From: Enteractinococcus helveticum
GTDB lineage: Bacteria > Actinomycetota > Actinomycetes > Actinomycetales > Micrococcaceae
Reading direction: 5' to 3'
Length of the DNA stretch: 64,000 bases
Assembly: GCF_001657475.1 (NCBI RefSeq)
Contig: NZ_LXEY01000022.1
Coordinates: forward strand, 124,001-188,000
Position 1 is the first letter of the stretch, and the number at the start of each line of letters is the position of its first letter. The translations under genes and the position numbers were made by a program. The notes under the pieces are model-generated. The model made no database searches, had not been told where the DNA came from, and worked only from the letters and a program-made list of their open reading frames with translations. This document shows positions 35,950-44,689 of the stretch, piece by piece.

Positions 35950-36725
35950 GCTGAGAGAAACTGTTGAGTCCGCTCATGCGACGGGTTGGTGAAGATTGTC
36001 TCGGGATCGGCACTTTCGATGATCTTGCCGCCATCCAACATCATCACTCGATGGGAAACGTCGCGGGCAAAGCTCATCTCGTGAGTCACGATCAGCATGG
36101 TGACATCTGTCGTGGCGGCCACATCGCGCAAAACTTGCAGAACATCGACGACAACTTCAGGGTCCAGAGCAGAGGTCACCTCATCCAGTAAGAGGATTTC
36201 TGGGTCCATGGCCAACGCGCGGGCGATTGCTACACGTTGCTGCTGGCCACCAGATAGTGCCGTCGGGTGGGAGTCGGCTTTGTCTGGCAGACCGACCTGT
36301 TCCAGGAGCTGGTGTGCACGCTCAATGGCATCGCGTTTGGCTATTCCCAAGACATGAATTGGTGCTTCGATGATATTTTCTAGCACCGTCATGTTGGGAA
36401 ACAGATTGAATTGCTGAAAAACCATGCCGATTCGAGTGGTCAGCTGCTTTTGTTGACGTTTTGACACTGGAACGCGTTTTCCGTTGCGCTGCTCGTAAAC
36501 TAACGGTTCACCGCCGATAAAAATATAACCACCGGTCAGCTCCGCCAGTGTCATGACTAATCGCAAGATAGTAGTCTTGCCAGACCCTGATGGACCAATG
36601 AGCGTGACACGTTCGCCACGCTCTACTGTGAAACTGAGATCCTTCAATACGGTCTTGTCATCGAACTGTTTTTCAACGTCTCGAAATTCGATGACCGGGG
36701 CGGTGGGTTGAGCATCAGTGTGCAT
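35931..36725 (-). CDS. ehuA: Ectoine/hydroxyectoine ABC importer, ATP-binding protein
   Basis: 264 aa from ATG 36725, which overlaps ehuD by 11 nt; longer upstream frames run inside ehuD and are not used. Polar-amino-acid-type ABC ATPase: Walker A GPSGSGKTT, Q-loop VFQQFNLF, signature LSGGQQQR, Walker B ILLLDEVTSALD, H-loop THEM. The EPLVYEQRNGKRVPVSKRQ insertion after Walker A is characteristic of EhuA. It is the last gene of ehuBCDA. Ectoines are compatible solutes, so the system provides osmoprotection and perhaps food. Confidence 0.92.
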   Translation of the reverse strand: MHTDAQPTAPVIEFRDVEKQFDDKTVLKDLSFTVERGERVTLIGPSGSGKTTILRLVMTLAELTGGYIFIGGEPLVYEQRNGKRVPVSKRQQKQLTTRIGMVFQQFNLFPNMTVLENIIEAPIHVLGIAKRDAIERAHQLLEQVGLPDKADSHPTALSGGQQQRVAIARALAMDPEILLLDEVTSALDPEVVVDVLQVLRDVAATTDVTMLIVTHEMSFARDVSHRVMMLDGGKIIESADPETIFTNPSHERTQQFLSAVLRDA

Positions 36726-37422
36726 AGGCAAGACGTTTCTCCAAACGGTTAACGAGGACTGCGGTGCCGTAGCTGGCAACCAGGAAGATAACCCCTGCAA
36801 TGGTGATGGTTTCGATATACCGATAAGTGAATCCACCAATCTCCAAGGCGGTGGTCACCATTTCCATAACGGAGATCGCAATGAGGAACGGGGTGTCTTT
36901 AAACATCGAGATGGCGTAATTCCCCAGCGAGGGGATGGTAGAACGCAACGCTTGGGGGATGATGATTCGCCGCCACGTTCGTCCAACCGGCAACGACAGC
37001 GCGGTGGTCGCCTCCCATTGACCGGTGGGTACCGAATCGATGCCCGCCCGATATACCTCCGACATGTAGGTTGAATAATGCACCCCATAGACCAACAGGG
37101 CGATGGTCATGGGCTCCATCCACACAAATCCATAGAAGACCACAAGTAGCTGGACAACGATGGGTGTCATGCGAATAAAGTTTGCAATCCAGGTGACCAG
37201 CCAGGAAAGTGGTTTGGGTAACACGCGGATGAGAATGGCAATGACCAGGCCCAAAGCAGCAGCGATCAGTGTTGCTACCACGGTTACCAGTAGTGTGACT
37301 TGAAAAAAGGAACGCAACATTTCGGGAAGGACTTCCCAGGCAAAATCCCACCGCCAGAAACTCGTGGTGTCATCAATATCTGGCGCTTCCACGGTGGTTA
37401 ATAGTTTATCGAGCCGTATCAT
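36715..37422 (-). CDS. ehuD: Ectoine/hydroxyectoine ABC importer, permease
   Basis: 235 aa, HisM-type permease with about five helices. EAA loop: ATTALSLPVGRTWRRIIIPQALR. The N-terminal WRWDFAWEVLPEMLRSF is close to known EhuD proteins. Start ATG overlaps the ehuC stop (ATGA at 37419-37422). Confidence 0.92.
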   Translation of the reverse strand: MIRLDKLLTTVEAPDIDDTTSFWRWDFAWEVLPEMLRSFFQVTLLVTVVATLIAAALGLVIAILIRVLPKPLSWLVTWIANFIRMTPIVVQLLVVFYGFVWMEPMTIALLVYGVHYSTYMSEVYRAGIDSVPTGQWEATTALSLPVGRTWRRIIIPQALRSTIPSLGNYAISMFKDTPFLIAISVMEMVTTALEIGGFTYRYIETITIAGVIFLVASYGTAVLVNRLEKRLAYAH

Positions 37423-38171
37423 CGGGCACCTCCGGGGAGTACCGGTGTGGGCTGATCATCGGGCGACTTCTTAGCCGTGGGGACTGGCGACAGAATCTCT
37501 CGAAGGCTTGGTCCTCTGCCGAGCTTAAACTTGGCACGTGCTTCTAACAGACGCATCAGCTGGGTCAATACCAGGGCTATGAGGAAGTAGACCACCAACC
37601 CGACAACGGCCAGTGAGAAAAACCAGTCCGTGGTACGACGTAGTTGCAATAGCTCAAAGGTAAATTCGCTCATGCCGATGATATAGACAATTGAACTGCC
37701 TTTGAGTAGATGCACCCATAGGTTTGTCAGCGACGGCAACATGAGAGCCCAGGCTTGCGGAAAGATGATTCGACGCATCTTGTGCGGCCACGACATGGAT
37801 AAAGCAACAGTTGCTTCCCATTGCCCCTCAGGTACGGATGTCAAAGAGGCCCGGACAGCTTCTGCCCCGTATGCGCCGTAATTCAGAGTCAGTCCAAAAA
37901 CAGCCACGAGCATGGCTTCGAGACTGGGTCCGAACAGCGGCAAAACATAGAATAACCACATCAGTTGTACTAGCAATGATGTGCCCCGGAAGAACTCGAT
38001 GATAATCCGCGCGGGAATACGCAATAGTAGGTTGGTGCTGCCGGCCATGAGTCCTAATATGATTGCCACAATAAATGCCAGCAGGCCGCTAATAACCGTG
38101 AGCTGGATCGTAAGTAGCAGCCCATCCCATAATCGAGGGCCGTGCATGATGAGGGCATCTAAGTAATCCAC
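37419..38171 (-). CDS. ehuC: Ectoine/hydroxyectoine ABC importer, permease
   Basis: 250 aa, the second HisM-type permease. Family marks are EFFRGTSLLVQLMWLFYVLP, LNYGAYGAEAVRASLTSVPEGQWEA and the EAA loop ATVALSMSWPHKMRRIIFPQA. A Pro-rich basic C-terminal tail of about 30 residues (PTAKKSPDDQPTP) is cytoplasmic and unusual in length. Confidence 0.92.
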   Translation of the reverse strand: MDYLDALIMHGPRLWDGLLLTIQLTVISGLLAFIVAIILGLMAGSTNLLLRIPARIIIEFFRGTSLLVQLMWLFYVLPLFGPSLEAMLVAVFGLTLNYGAYGAEAVRASLTSVPEGQWEATVALSMSWPHKMRRIIFPQAWALMLPSLTNLWVHLLKGSSIVYIIGMSEFTFELLQLRRTTDWFFSLAVVGLVVYFLIALVLTQLMRLLEARAKFKLGRGPSLREILSPVPTAKKSPDDQPTPVLPGGAR

Positions 38172-38226
38172 GAGAACGCCTCAGTCCCTTCGAGTTTCCT
38201 TAACAGGTGTGTGGGGGGATAAGGAA

Positions 38227-39114
38227 TTATTCCTCGATATTTTGCAGTGCTTCCAGATCTCCTGCGCACAGGGCTTCGGCAGTCAAATCTTCAGGCGGAA
38301 CCTCTGCGTCTGTGAACCCGTGTTCTGCAAGAATTTCGCCTAACTCACCGCTAGATTTCAGCTCGGCCAGATGCTCGTTATATTCGGATAGCGTCTCTGT
38401 GTCGTTCTGCCGGAACACGGTTGACCCCGCACCATATTGCAACACTCCATCAATTTCTTGGACGAAGGGGTCGGTGACCTCGACACCATCTGCATCTTCG
38501 ACCATTTGATTCAGTGAAATCGCAGTCATGGCAAATACATCAGCGCGCCCACCTTGGACCATTTCCAGGCCTTCATCAGCGCTGCCCACTCCCTCGTAAT
38601 CTAATCCCAGATCGGTGGCGTAACCGGCTTCAATGCCCGCGGTGAGGGTCGTCAGTGTAATATCCTCGCCATTTTCTTGGGCTTCCAGGACATCATCGAG
38701 ATTTTCAACGCCATAGGGGTTGCCCTCTTCGACGACCAATGCGGTTGTATACATGATCTCGGGCTCAGCAAAGGCGGCCTCTTCACAACGCTCCGGGGTG
38801 ATGGACATACCTGCCGAAATGGCGTCAAAGCGTTCGGCATTGAGACCAGGAATCAAGTTGTCCCAATCAACTAGCTCCGCCTGAACCTCGTAGCCCATCT
38901 CGCCAAAGATTCGCTCAGCTAACGCTACGGTGGCTCCGGCTGGATCGCCGTTTTCGTCGAGATATGAGTAGGGGACTTCGCCGGCAATACCGACGGTGAT
39001 GACATCGCCCGAAGCGGTATCCTCCCCGCTGTCACCGCTGCATGCGGTCAGTGCCAGAAGTGCCGCGGCTGAAAGTGCCGCAGCTTTTGTTGTTTTTGAG
39101 ATGTTGCGAACCAT
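38227..39114 (-). CDS. ehuB: Ectoine/hydroxyectoine-binding lipoprotein
   Basis: 295-aa solute-binding protein of the polar amino-acid family. Lipobox LTAC with lipidated Cys25, then an acidic linker. The mature part matches EhuB: VGIAGEVPYSYLDENGDPAGATVALAERIF, AISAGMSITPERCE and the second-lobe GRADVFAMTAISLN. GAGGG lies about 12 nt before the ATG. It is the first gene of ehuBCDA, with 55 nt to ehuC. Confidence 0.92.
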   Translation of the reverse strand: MVRNISKTTKAAALSAAALLALTACSGDSGEDTASGDVITVGIAGEVPYSYLDENGDPAGATVALAERIFGEMGYEVQAELVDWDNLIPGLNAERFDAISAGMSITPERCEEAAFAEPEIMYTTALVVEEGNPYGVENLDDVLEAQENGEDITLTTLTAGIEAGYATDLGLDYEGVGSADEGLEMVQGGRADVFAMTAISLNQMVEDADGVEVTDPFVQEIDGVLQYGAGSTVFRQNDTETLSEYNEHLAELKSSGELGEILAEHGFTDAEVPPEDLTAEALCAGDLEALQNIEE

Positions 39115-39443
39115 AAAAGATAACCACCCTCAGGTTGCACCGGATCTGGGGCCGTCGGCGGATGCACCAGGCGGCCAGACTCAAGGTGCGCGTCGTTCGT
39201 GTAGTGACGACAATCACTGGTCGTTCAGGATGTGGACTACCTTACGGGCCTGGTTCGAGGGGCTCAACAGCTCAAGAGCTAAAGATTACAACTTTTTTGA
39301 AACTTTATGGATTAGAGATGTTGGCGGTCTGACCTGGGTAAAAGGTTATATAGGTGCGCCGGATGCACCCGAGAGCGTTCAGCTCAGTTCGCCGACACTG
39401 CAAAGCTGCACAGCCACGTGGGTCGTATTCACATATGAATTAC
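39115..39443. other. Intergenic region upstream of ehuB and behind panD
   Basis: 329 bases with no gene. It must contain the ehu promoter on the minus strand, but I cannot point to convincing -35/-10 boxes. The 12-nt palindrome AGCTCAAGAGCT (39269-39280) and two copies of CGGATGCACC (39159-39168 and 39360-39369) are the only structures I saw; both may be chance. Confidence 0.4.
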
Positions 39444-39878
39444 TTAGTTTGTCCGAGCGTCCTGCAACGTGCGTGCGTGTGGTGGCCGCTGGCTGTGGGC
39501 GGTCATGGCCTCGGCCGGATCAGTGCCCAGATCGATGATGCGGTTGTGCTCATCAACGTGCACAACGTTGGGATCATAGGTGCGCGCCTCGGCGTCTTCC
39601 ATCTGTGCATAAGCAATGAGAATGACTAGGTCGCCCGGGTTGATTAGATGCGCGGCGGCACCATTAATGCCGATGACGCCGGAACCGCGTTCACCGGCGA
39701 TGGTATAGGTCTCAAGCCGAGCACCGTTGGTGATATCCACGATCGACACCATCTCGCCGGGCAGAATGTCCGCAGCATCGAGCAGATCCTGGTCCACGGT
39801 TACGGAGCCTACGTAGTGCAGGTTGGCTTCAGTAACGGTAGCCCGATGGATCTTGGCGTGGAACATGGTACGCAACAT
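39444..39878 (-). CDS. panD: Aspartate 1-decarboxylase
   Basis: PanD, 144 aa, makes beta-alanine for pantothenate. It is a pyruvoyl enzyme made as a proenzyme; the self-cleavage site Gly24-Ser25 is present in HYVGSVTVD, along with [21 protein letters not shown] and [10 protein letters not shown]. The C-terminal extension of about 25 residues (from [13 protein letters not shown]) is long and basic compared with E. coli PanD. The gene is alone; panB and panC are not in the window. Confidence 0.95.
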   Translation of the reverse strand: MLRTMFHAKIHRATVTEANLHYVGSVTVDQDLLDAADILPGEMVSIVDITNGARLETYTIAGERGSGVIGINGAAAHLINPGDLVILIAYAQMEDAEARTYDPNVVHVDEHNRIIDLGTDPAEAMTAHSQRPPHARTLQDARTN

Positions 39879-40004
39879 AGGTTCTGCCTCTCAGCGTTTT
39901 TGAAAATAGGTTGCTGGCACGGTAGCCAAAGTCTAAGTGTACTCGCTATGTATTAATGTCGAATCCGTCACCTTTATTCCCACGGGGAAACATAGCGTAG
40001 ACGG

Positions 40005-40676
40005 TTAGGTCTGTGATGTGATGCGATAGACGTCGTCGGCCAGTGCATCAATATCTGCTTGATGATGCGTCACCATGACGGTGGTGACGCCTTCTAGAAC
40101 GTCAGCTAAAAGCTGGCGGATGGCAGGCGCGGCGTGTGCATCAAGTGCGGCCAGTGGTTCATCGAGGAGGACGAGTTGTGGATTCGAGGCCAGCACTCGG
40201 GCTATGGCCACGCGCTGAGCCTGTCCGCCCGATAATTGATGCGGTTTGCGCTTGCCGTACCCGGACAGACCAACGCGTTCCAACCATTCTTCGGCTTTAC
40301 TTTTACGAGCTTTGCGACCGGTGATACCGGCCCGATCCATGCCGTACATGATGTTGTCCAGGGCCGATAAATGCGGGAACAAATGATGATCCTGCGAAAG
40401 ATACCCGATGCCACGGCGTACTGCAGGAGTCCACACCTTGGGCCTTTGTGCTGGATTTGGGCAATCGAACAGTACCGTACCATCAAGGCGTGCTGTACCG
40501 ACGTCCGGCATCAACCACCCGGAAAGTGCCATAAGCGTCGTGGTCTTTCCAGAACCATTGGGGCCAACCAACGCCATGACATCACCGGGGGAAACCTCAA
40601 AGGCCAGCTCGACGTTGCGTTGTGCCACGGTGAGTTCTACTGCCAGGCCGGTATGGTTTGTGTGATTCATGAGCAT
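40005..40676 (-). CDS. modC: Molybdate ABC importer, ATP-binding protein (short form)
   Basis: 223 aa. Walker A GPNGSGKTT, signature LSGGQAQR, Walker B LVLLDEPLAALD and H-loop THHQ identify the ATPase. The usual C-terminal TOBE/Mop oxyanion-binding domain of ModC (about 120 residues) is absent: the protein ends soon after the H-loop with YRITSQT. A Mop-like domain instead sits in the regulator at the head of the operon. The gene follows modB after 12 nt. Confidence 0.88.
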   Translation of the reverse strand: MLMNHTNHTGLAVELTVAQRNVELAFEVSPGDVMALVGPNGSGKTTTLMALSGWLMPDVGTARLDGTVLFDCPNPAQRPKVWTPAVRRGIGYLSQDHHLFPHLSALDNIMYGMDRAGITGRKARKSKAEEWLERVGLSGYGKRKPHQLSGGQAQRVAIARVLASNPQLVLLDEPLAALDAHAAPAIRQLLADVLEGVTTVMVTHHQADIDALADDVYRITSQT

Positions 40677-40688
40677 GCTGGGATCAAC

Positions 40689-41516
40689 CTACCGGTTCTG
40701 GGCTTTTGGTCTGAAGTATGCGACTGCGATGACCACAACCGCAACACAAATGAGGACCAGCGACAGTGCTACAGCGGAATCAGGATCAGTTTCGCGGGCC
40801 AGATAAATCTCCAACGGCATGGTCCGGGTGGTGCCTTGCAACGAACCGGCAAAGGTAATGGTGGCGCCGAATTCACCTAGTGCTCGCGCAAAGGTCAGCA
40901 CCGCCCCTGAAATCAGGCCCGGACGGAGCAACGGGATGGTGATGGTCCAAAAGGTTCGCCATTTTGACGAGCCAAGTGACTGTGCGACACGTTCATAGTG
41001 CTCGCCTGACGAGGCCAGGTGGGATTCCAGAGTGGTCACCATAAATGGTAATGAGACAAATGTCTGGGCTAGCACGACGGCGGTAGTAGTGAAGGCAATG
41101 TCTATGCCGAGTGCTGACAGGTGCTCACCTATGAGTCCACGGCGCCCAAAGGCTTCGGTGAGGACAATGCCGGCCACAACCGGTGGGATCACCAGTGGTA
41201 CGTGCACCACTGATCGCATGAGCGTACGACCAGGAAAATGAGTTCGAGCTAACACCAGTGCCAGGGGAACGCCCAAGAAGACACATATAAGGGTGGCAGT
41301 CGTTGCAGTGCGAAGAGATAACCACAAGGCATCCAGTGCGGATTGACTGGTGAGTAGTTCTGGAAGATCTGACCAGGTGATCCCTGTTAGTAGCGCGATA
41401 AAGGGGATGACAAAGAATGCCCCCGCTAGTAGCGCGACGGCAATTGTTAAAGCAGGTATGCCAGCAGACAGGGTCGGACGAGTCCGAACGCTGTCTGCTG
41501 GCCTAGTAGTAGTCAT
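40689..41516 (-). CDS. modB: Molybdate ABC importer, permease
   Basis: 275 aa, about six helices. ModB marks: LWLSLRTATTATLICVFLGVPLALVLART, VHVPLVIPPVVAGI, and the EAA loop ERVAQSLGSSKWRTFWTITIPLLRPG followed by ARALGEFGATITFAGS. It lies between modA (18 nt upstream) and modC. Confidence 0.94.
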   Translation of the reverse strand: MTTTRPADSVRTRPTLSAGIPALTIAVALLAGAFFVIPFIALLTGITWSDLPELLTSQSALDALWLSLRTATTATLICVFLGVPLALVLARTHFPGRTLMRSVVHVPLVIPPVVAGIVLTEAFGRRGLIGEHLSALGIDIAFTTTAVVLAQTFVSLPFMVTTLESHLASSGEHYERVAQSLGSSKWRTFWTITIPLLRPGLISGAVLTFARALGEFGATITFAGSLQGTTRTMPLEIYLARETDPDSAVALSLVLICVAVVVIAVAYFRPKAQNR

Positions 41517-41534
41517 ATGTGATGACGCGTGACT

Positions 41535-42329
41535 TTACGGTGCGGAGAAGCCATTGGCTTCGAGGATGGATTGGCCAGCACCAGAGTGAACGAACTCAAT
41601 GAATGCATCGGCAGCTTCAGGATGTTCCGAGTTCGACGTGCGCACGATCGGGTAGTAGTTCAATTCTTTGTCAGCTCCTTCAACATCAAACGTATCGACC
41701 TCATCGGGAGCCAGCGCGGCGTCGGTTGCATAGACCAGACCAGCATCAGCCTGTCCGGAACGCACCTTGCCCAACACGTCAGAGACTTGCTGCTCTTCCG
41801 AGACGGGATTCAACGTAATTCCGGCGGCTTCAGCTAGTGTCTGGGAGAGGGCACCGCAAGGAACTTGCGGTGCGCAAATGACCAGGTTCACGCCCTGAGC
41901 ATTGGCTTCTTCTAAAGTAGAAACATTTGCTGGGTTATCCGCCGGGACGATGCCCACTAACTTATTGGAAGCAAAGAGATCACGTGAGTCGACCTCAATG
42001 AGGTCTGCTTCTTCTGCTGTGTCCATATTGGCTTCATCAGCTGAAGCGAATACATCTGCAGGTGATCCTGCTTCGAGGTTTTGGACCAGTGTGGAGGAAC
42101 CTGCGAAGTTGAAATCAATGGAGACATTGGGGTGTTCGGCGGTGAATTCCTCTGAGATCTCCTCGAACGATTTTTGTAATGAAGCTGCGGCTAAGACATT
42201 CAGGGTAACTTCTGCTTCGGAAGCTGGTGCGCTTTCCGATTCCTGAACATCAGCTTCAGAAGCCCCAGAACTACAGCCGGTCAGAGTCAAGGCGATGGCC
42301 GCAGCTAGCGTGGTGAGAGTGCGTTTCAT
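41535..42329 (-). CDS. modA: Molybdate-binding lipoprotein
   Basis: 264-aa solute-binding protein; lipobox LTGC with Cys19 followed by a Ser/Glu-rich linker. The anion-binding loops are recognisable: AAASLQKSFEEI, FNFAGSSTLVQNLEAGSPADVFASAD, and VRSGQADAGLVYATDA. It binds molybdate, and probably tungstate, outside the cell and delivers it to ModBC. The start overlaps the stop of the regulator gene (ATGA at 42326-42329). Confidence 0.94.
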   Translation of the reverse strand: MKRTLTTLAAAIALTLTGCSSGASEADVQESESAPASEAEVTLNVLAAASLQKSFEEISEEFTAEHPNVSIDFNFAGSSTLVQNLEAGSPADVFASADEANMDTAEEADLIEVDSRDLFASNKLVGIVPADNPANVSTLEEANAQGVNLVICAPQVPCGALSQTLAEAAGITLNPVSEEQQVSDVLGKVRSGQADAGLVYATDAALAPDEVDTFDVEGADKELNYYPIVRTSNSEHPEAADAFIEFVHSGAGQSILEANGFSAP

Positions 42330-42733
42330 GATGACAGTCCTGTGGTTTCGATAACGACATTGGTTGCTTTGACAGTTGCGATTGCAGGCGAACCGACTTC
42401 AATGTCGAGTTCTTGAACTGCTTCGGTGGAAATCAGCGAAACGACCCGAAACGGACCACATTGCAGCTCGACTTGGGACATGACCTTGTCGGAGACAATC
42501 TTGGTCACGAGTCCATTGAGCTTATTCCGTGCCGAGGAGGTCAGCTCTCCTGGCACATGTGATCGCCCATCTGCTGCAGCTTGGGCCAGAGCCGCGACCT
42601 CAGCCCCGGAGACCACTTGTCGACCGGTCTCATCGGTCGTTGCGGAGAGTTTTCCATTCGTGATCCAGCGGCGGACGGAGTCATCTGAGACGCCCAAATA
42701 TCCAGCAGCTTCTGATATACGCAAATACGCCAT
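42326..42733 (-). CDS. Helix-turn-helix regulator with molybdate-binding Mop domain
   Basis: 135 aa. Residues 3-50 form an excisionase/MerR-like winged helix (LRISEAAGYLGVSDDSVRRWITNGKL), and residues about 67-130 form a Mop/TOBE domain (SARNKLNGLVTKIVSDKVMSQVELQCG ... AIATVKATNVVIE) that in other proteins binds molybdate or tungstate. It is therefore a one-component molybdate sensor, the likely regulator of the modABC genes that follow with a 4-nt overlap. Its start codon lies inside a perfect 18-bp palindrome. Comparable HTH-Mop proteins are known from other Actinobacteria. Confidence 0.88.
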   Translation of the reverse strand: MAYLRISEAAGYLGVSDDSVRRWITNGKLSATTDETGRQVVSGAEVAALAQAAADGRSHVPGELTSSARNKLNGLVTKIVSDKVMSQVELQCGPFRVVSLISTEAVQELDIEVGSPAIATVKATNVVIETTGLSS

Positions 42734-42760
42734 AGACCAAGAGTCTATGGCGTATTTGCG
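42720..42760. repeat. Perfect 18-bp palindrome over the start codon of the mod operon
   Basis: Arms CGCAAATACGCCATAGAC (42720-42737) and GTCTATGGCGTATTTGCG (42743-42760) match perfectly around the 5-nt centre CAAGA. The regulator's ATG (42733-42731 on the minus strand) and codons 1-5 (MAYLR) lie in one arm. It may be the operator of the HTH-Mop regulator, a hairpin that hides the start codon in the mRNA, or the end of the upstream aminotransferase transcript; no T-run supports the last reading. Confidence 0.85.
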
Positions 42761-42798
42761 AAAGAAGTAAGTGTTCTGATCCGCAGATGCGGAAAAAG

Positions 42799-44004
42799 TT
42801 ACGCGTTGATCAGTGTCTGAATGCGGGAAACGCCTTCGACCAGATCGTCTAGGCCCAGGGCGTAGGAGAGGCGGATGTAGCCGGTCTTGCCGAATGCTTC
42901 ACCGGGGACAACGGCGACCTGGGCTTTCTCTAAAATGACCTCGCCAAGTTCTGCAGAGGTTTCGACGTATTGGCCGGCAATTTCTTTGCCGAGCGCCTGC
43001 GTTACGTCAACGTAGGCGTAGAAAGCACCCTTGGGTGTTGGGCAGTTGAAGCCCTCGATCTCATTGAGCATTTTGACCATAGTCTTGCGGCGTTCGTCAA
43101 AAGCTTTCAGCATCTCTTTGACGGCGTCCAGTGGGCCGGATACCGCAGCCAGAGCCGCCTTCTGGGCGATGTTATTGACGTTGGACGTCAAGTGTGACTG
43201 CAAAGTTGAGGCAGCTTTGACAACATCAGCCGGACCAATCATCCAGCCAACGCGCCAGCCGGTCATGGCATAGGTTTTTGCCACGCCGTTTAGGATGATC
43301 GTCTGGTTCGCCAGCCCAGGTACCGCCTTCAGGATGGGGGTGAATACCGCTTCGTCATAAACCAGGTGCTCGTAGATTTCATCGGTGATAACCCAGATCC
43401 CGTTATCTAGAGCCCACTGGCCGATGGCCTTGGTTTCTTCTGGGGTGTATACGGAGCCGGTTGGGTTTGACGGCGATACGAAGACCAGTGCTTTGGTGTT
43501 CTCGGTGCGAGCTGCTTCAAGTTGGTCAACGGTGACCTTGTAGTCCGCTTCGGCGCCAGCAAAGACATCAACCGGGGTACCGCCGGCCAACTTGATCGCT
43601 TCAGGGTAAGTGGTCCAATACGGTGCAGGCAAGAGAATTTCGTCGGTTGGATCAACAATTGCAGCAAACGCGTTGTACACAGCCTGTTTGCCACCGTTGG
43701 TGACAATCACTTGGGACGCATCGACTTCAATGCCGGAGTCACGCAGTGTCTTATCGACAATGGCCTGCCGCAAATCGGGGAGGCCTGCTGCAGGGGTGTA
43801 GCGGTGGTTGGCGGGATCAACGACGGCTTCCTTGGCGGCTTCAACAATGTAATCCGGGGTGGGGAAGTCGGGCTCTCCGGCGCCGAAACCAATGACCGGC
43901 TCGCCAGCTGCTTTGAGCTGTTTGGCTTTGGCAGTGATCGCAAGCGTTGCAGATTCAGGAATGGCTTGCAGGCGGACAGAAACACGGCGTGCTGGTTCAA
44001 CCAT
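42799..44004 (-). CDS. aspC: Aspartate aminotransferase (class I, subgroup Ib type)
   Basis: 401-aa PLP enzyme exchanging the amino group between aspartate and 2-oxoglutarate. The PLP lysine is Lys243 in [23 protein letters not shown], the phosphate-binding NGGKQAVYN and the [10 protein letters not shown] motif fit the thermophilic/Bacillus-type AAT. Relatives often also act as prephenate or aromatic transaminases, so the substrate range is open. It is adjacent to tRNA-Trp and secE, a position I recall as common in Micrococcaceae. Confidence 0.9.
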   Translation of the reverse strand: MVEPARRVSVRLQAIPESATLAITAKAKQLKAAGEPVIGFGAGEPDFPTPDYIVEAAKEAVVDPANHRYTPAAGLPDLRQAIVDKTLRDSGIEVDASQVIVTNGGKQAVYNAFAAIVDPTDEILLPAPYWTTYPEAIKLAGGTPVDVFAGAEADYKVTVDQLEAARTENTKALVFVSPSNPTGSVYTPEETKAIGQWALDNGIWVITDEIYEHLVYDEAVFTPILKAVPGLANQTIILNGVAKTYAMTGWRVGWMIGPADVVKAASTLQSHLTSNVNNIAQKAALAAVSGPLDAVKEMLKAFDERRKTMVKMLNEIEGFNCPTPKGAFYAYVDVTQALGKEIAGQYVETSAELGEVILEKAQVAVVPGEAFGKTGYIRLSYALGLDDLVEGVSRIQTLINA

Positions 44005-44227
44005 AGGTGGTCTAGGCCTTTCGACGAGTTACTCACGTCAAACGCGAGCAGAAGAAGTAATCGATGGGGTAATCGTACTGCACTATTGGCTTGATCACGG
44101 GATTTGTTGATGTCCTCAGCCGGCTGTAAAACATAAAGATGCCCCCCGATTTGTCGTCTTGGATTGCATTGGCTATGATTGGACTCTGGTGTAGGTCGCA
44201 CACCAGCTTTTGTGTGCGGTCAACCCT

Positions 44228-44300
44228 AGGGCAGTGGCGCAATTGGTAGCGCAACGGTCTCCAAAACCGTAGGTTGCAGGTTCGAGTCCTGTCTGCCCTG
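44228..44300 (+). tRNA. tRNA-Trp (anticodon CCA)
   Basis: 73-nt cloverleaf: acceptor stem AGGGCAG (44228-44234) with CTGCCCT (44293-44299), D loop region GGCGCAATTGGTAGCGC, anticodon stem ACGGT/ACCGT with loop CTCCAAA (CCA at 44261-44263), and T arm GCAGG-TTCGAGT-CCTGT. The 3' CCA is not encoded. It directly precedes secE, as in most Actinobacteria. Confidence 0.97.
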
Positions 44301-44359
44301 CGCATGAGGTTCGAAGGAATCGAAGAACCTATCAGCACAATCATTGTGAGCGAGGATTA

Positions 44360-44602
44360 GTGAGCAAGACATCGTCATCCCGATCCGCTGAAAAGCGCGG
44401 GTTCTTTGCTCGGATCATGATGTTCCTGCGCCAAGTCATCGACGAGATGCGCAAGGTGGTCACCCCGACCCGCCAAGAACTCGTCAAAATGACCGGCGTG
44501 GTCCTGGTCTTCGTTGTCATTGTGATTGGACTGGTGAGCCTGCTCGACTGGCTGTTCGGTATGGGTGCATCCTGGGTATTCGGTAGTTCTGACGGCCTCT
44601 AA
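44360..44602 (+). CDS. secE: Preprotein translocase subunit SecE
   Basis: 80 aa from GTG 44360. Single C-terminal transmembrane helix preceded by the conserved amphipathic stretch FLRQVIDEMRKVVTPTRQEL, the SecE signature. It forms the SecYEG channel. The nusG gene follows after a short gap. Confidence 0.94.
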   Translation: MSKTSSSRSAEKRGFFARIMMFLRQVIDEMRKVVTPTRQELVKMTGVVLVFVVIVIGLVSLLDWLFGMGASWVFGSSDGL

Positions 44603-44689
44603 AAAACTTCACATATATCGCGGGGCGCTTCCCGTTGTGAAGATGTCAGTAAACACCCGTGATTGACCGTTGAGAAAGCAGGATACCTA

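Noticed and set aside
39159-39369. Direct repeat CGGATGCACC, two copies 200 bp apart upstream of ehuB
   Set aside because: Only 10 bp, two copies, no defined relation to a promoter; could be chance.
39944-39997. Inverted repeat CGCTATGT/ACATAGCG behind modC, vaguely ModE-like
   Set aside because: 8-bp arms with a 38-nt gap at the 3' end of the operon; position is wrong for an operator and too weak for a terminator.
42781-42792. Hairpin CCGCAGATGCGG as terminator of the aminotransferase gene
   Set aside because: Five-base-pair stem with a two-base loop and the T-run on the wrong side; not a credible intrinsic terminator.
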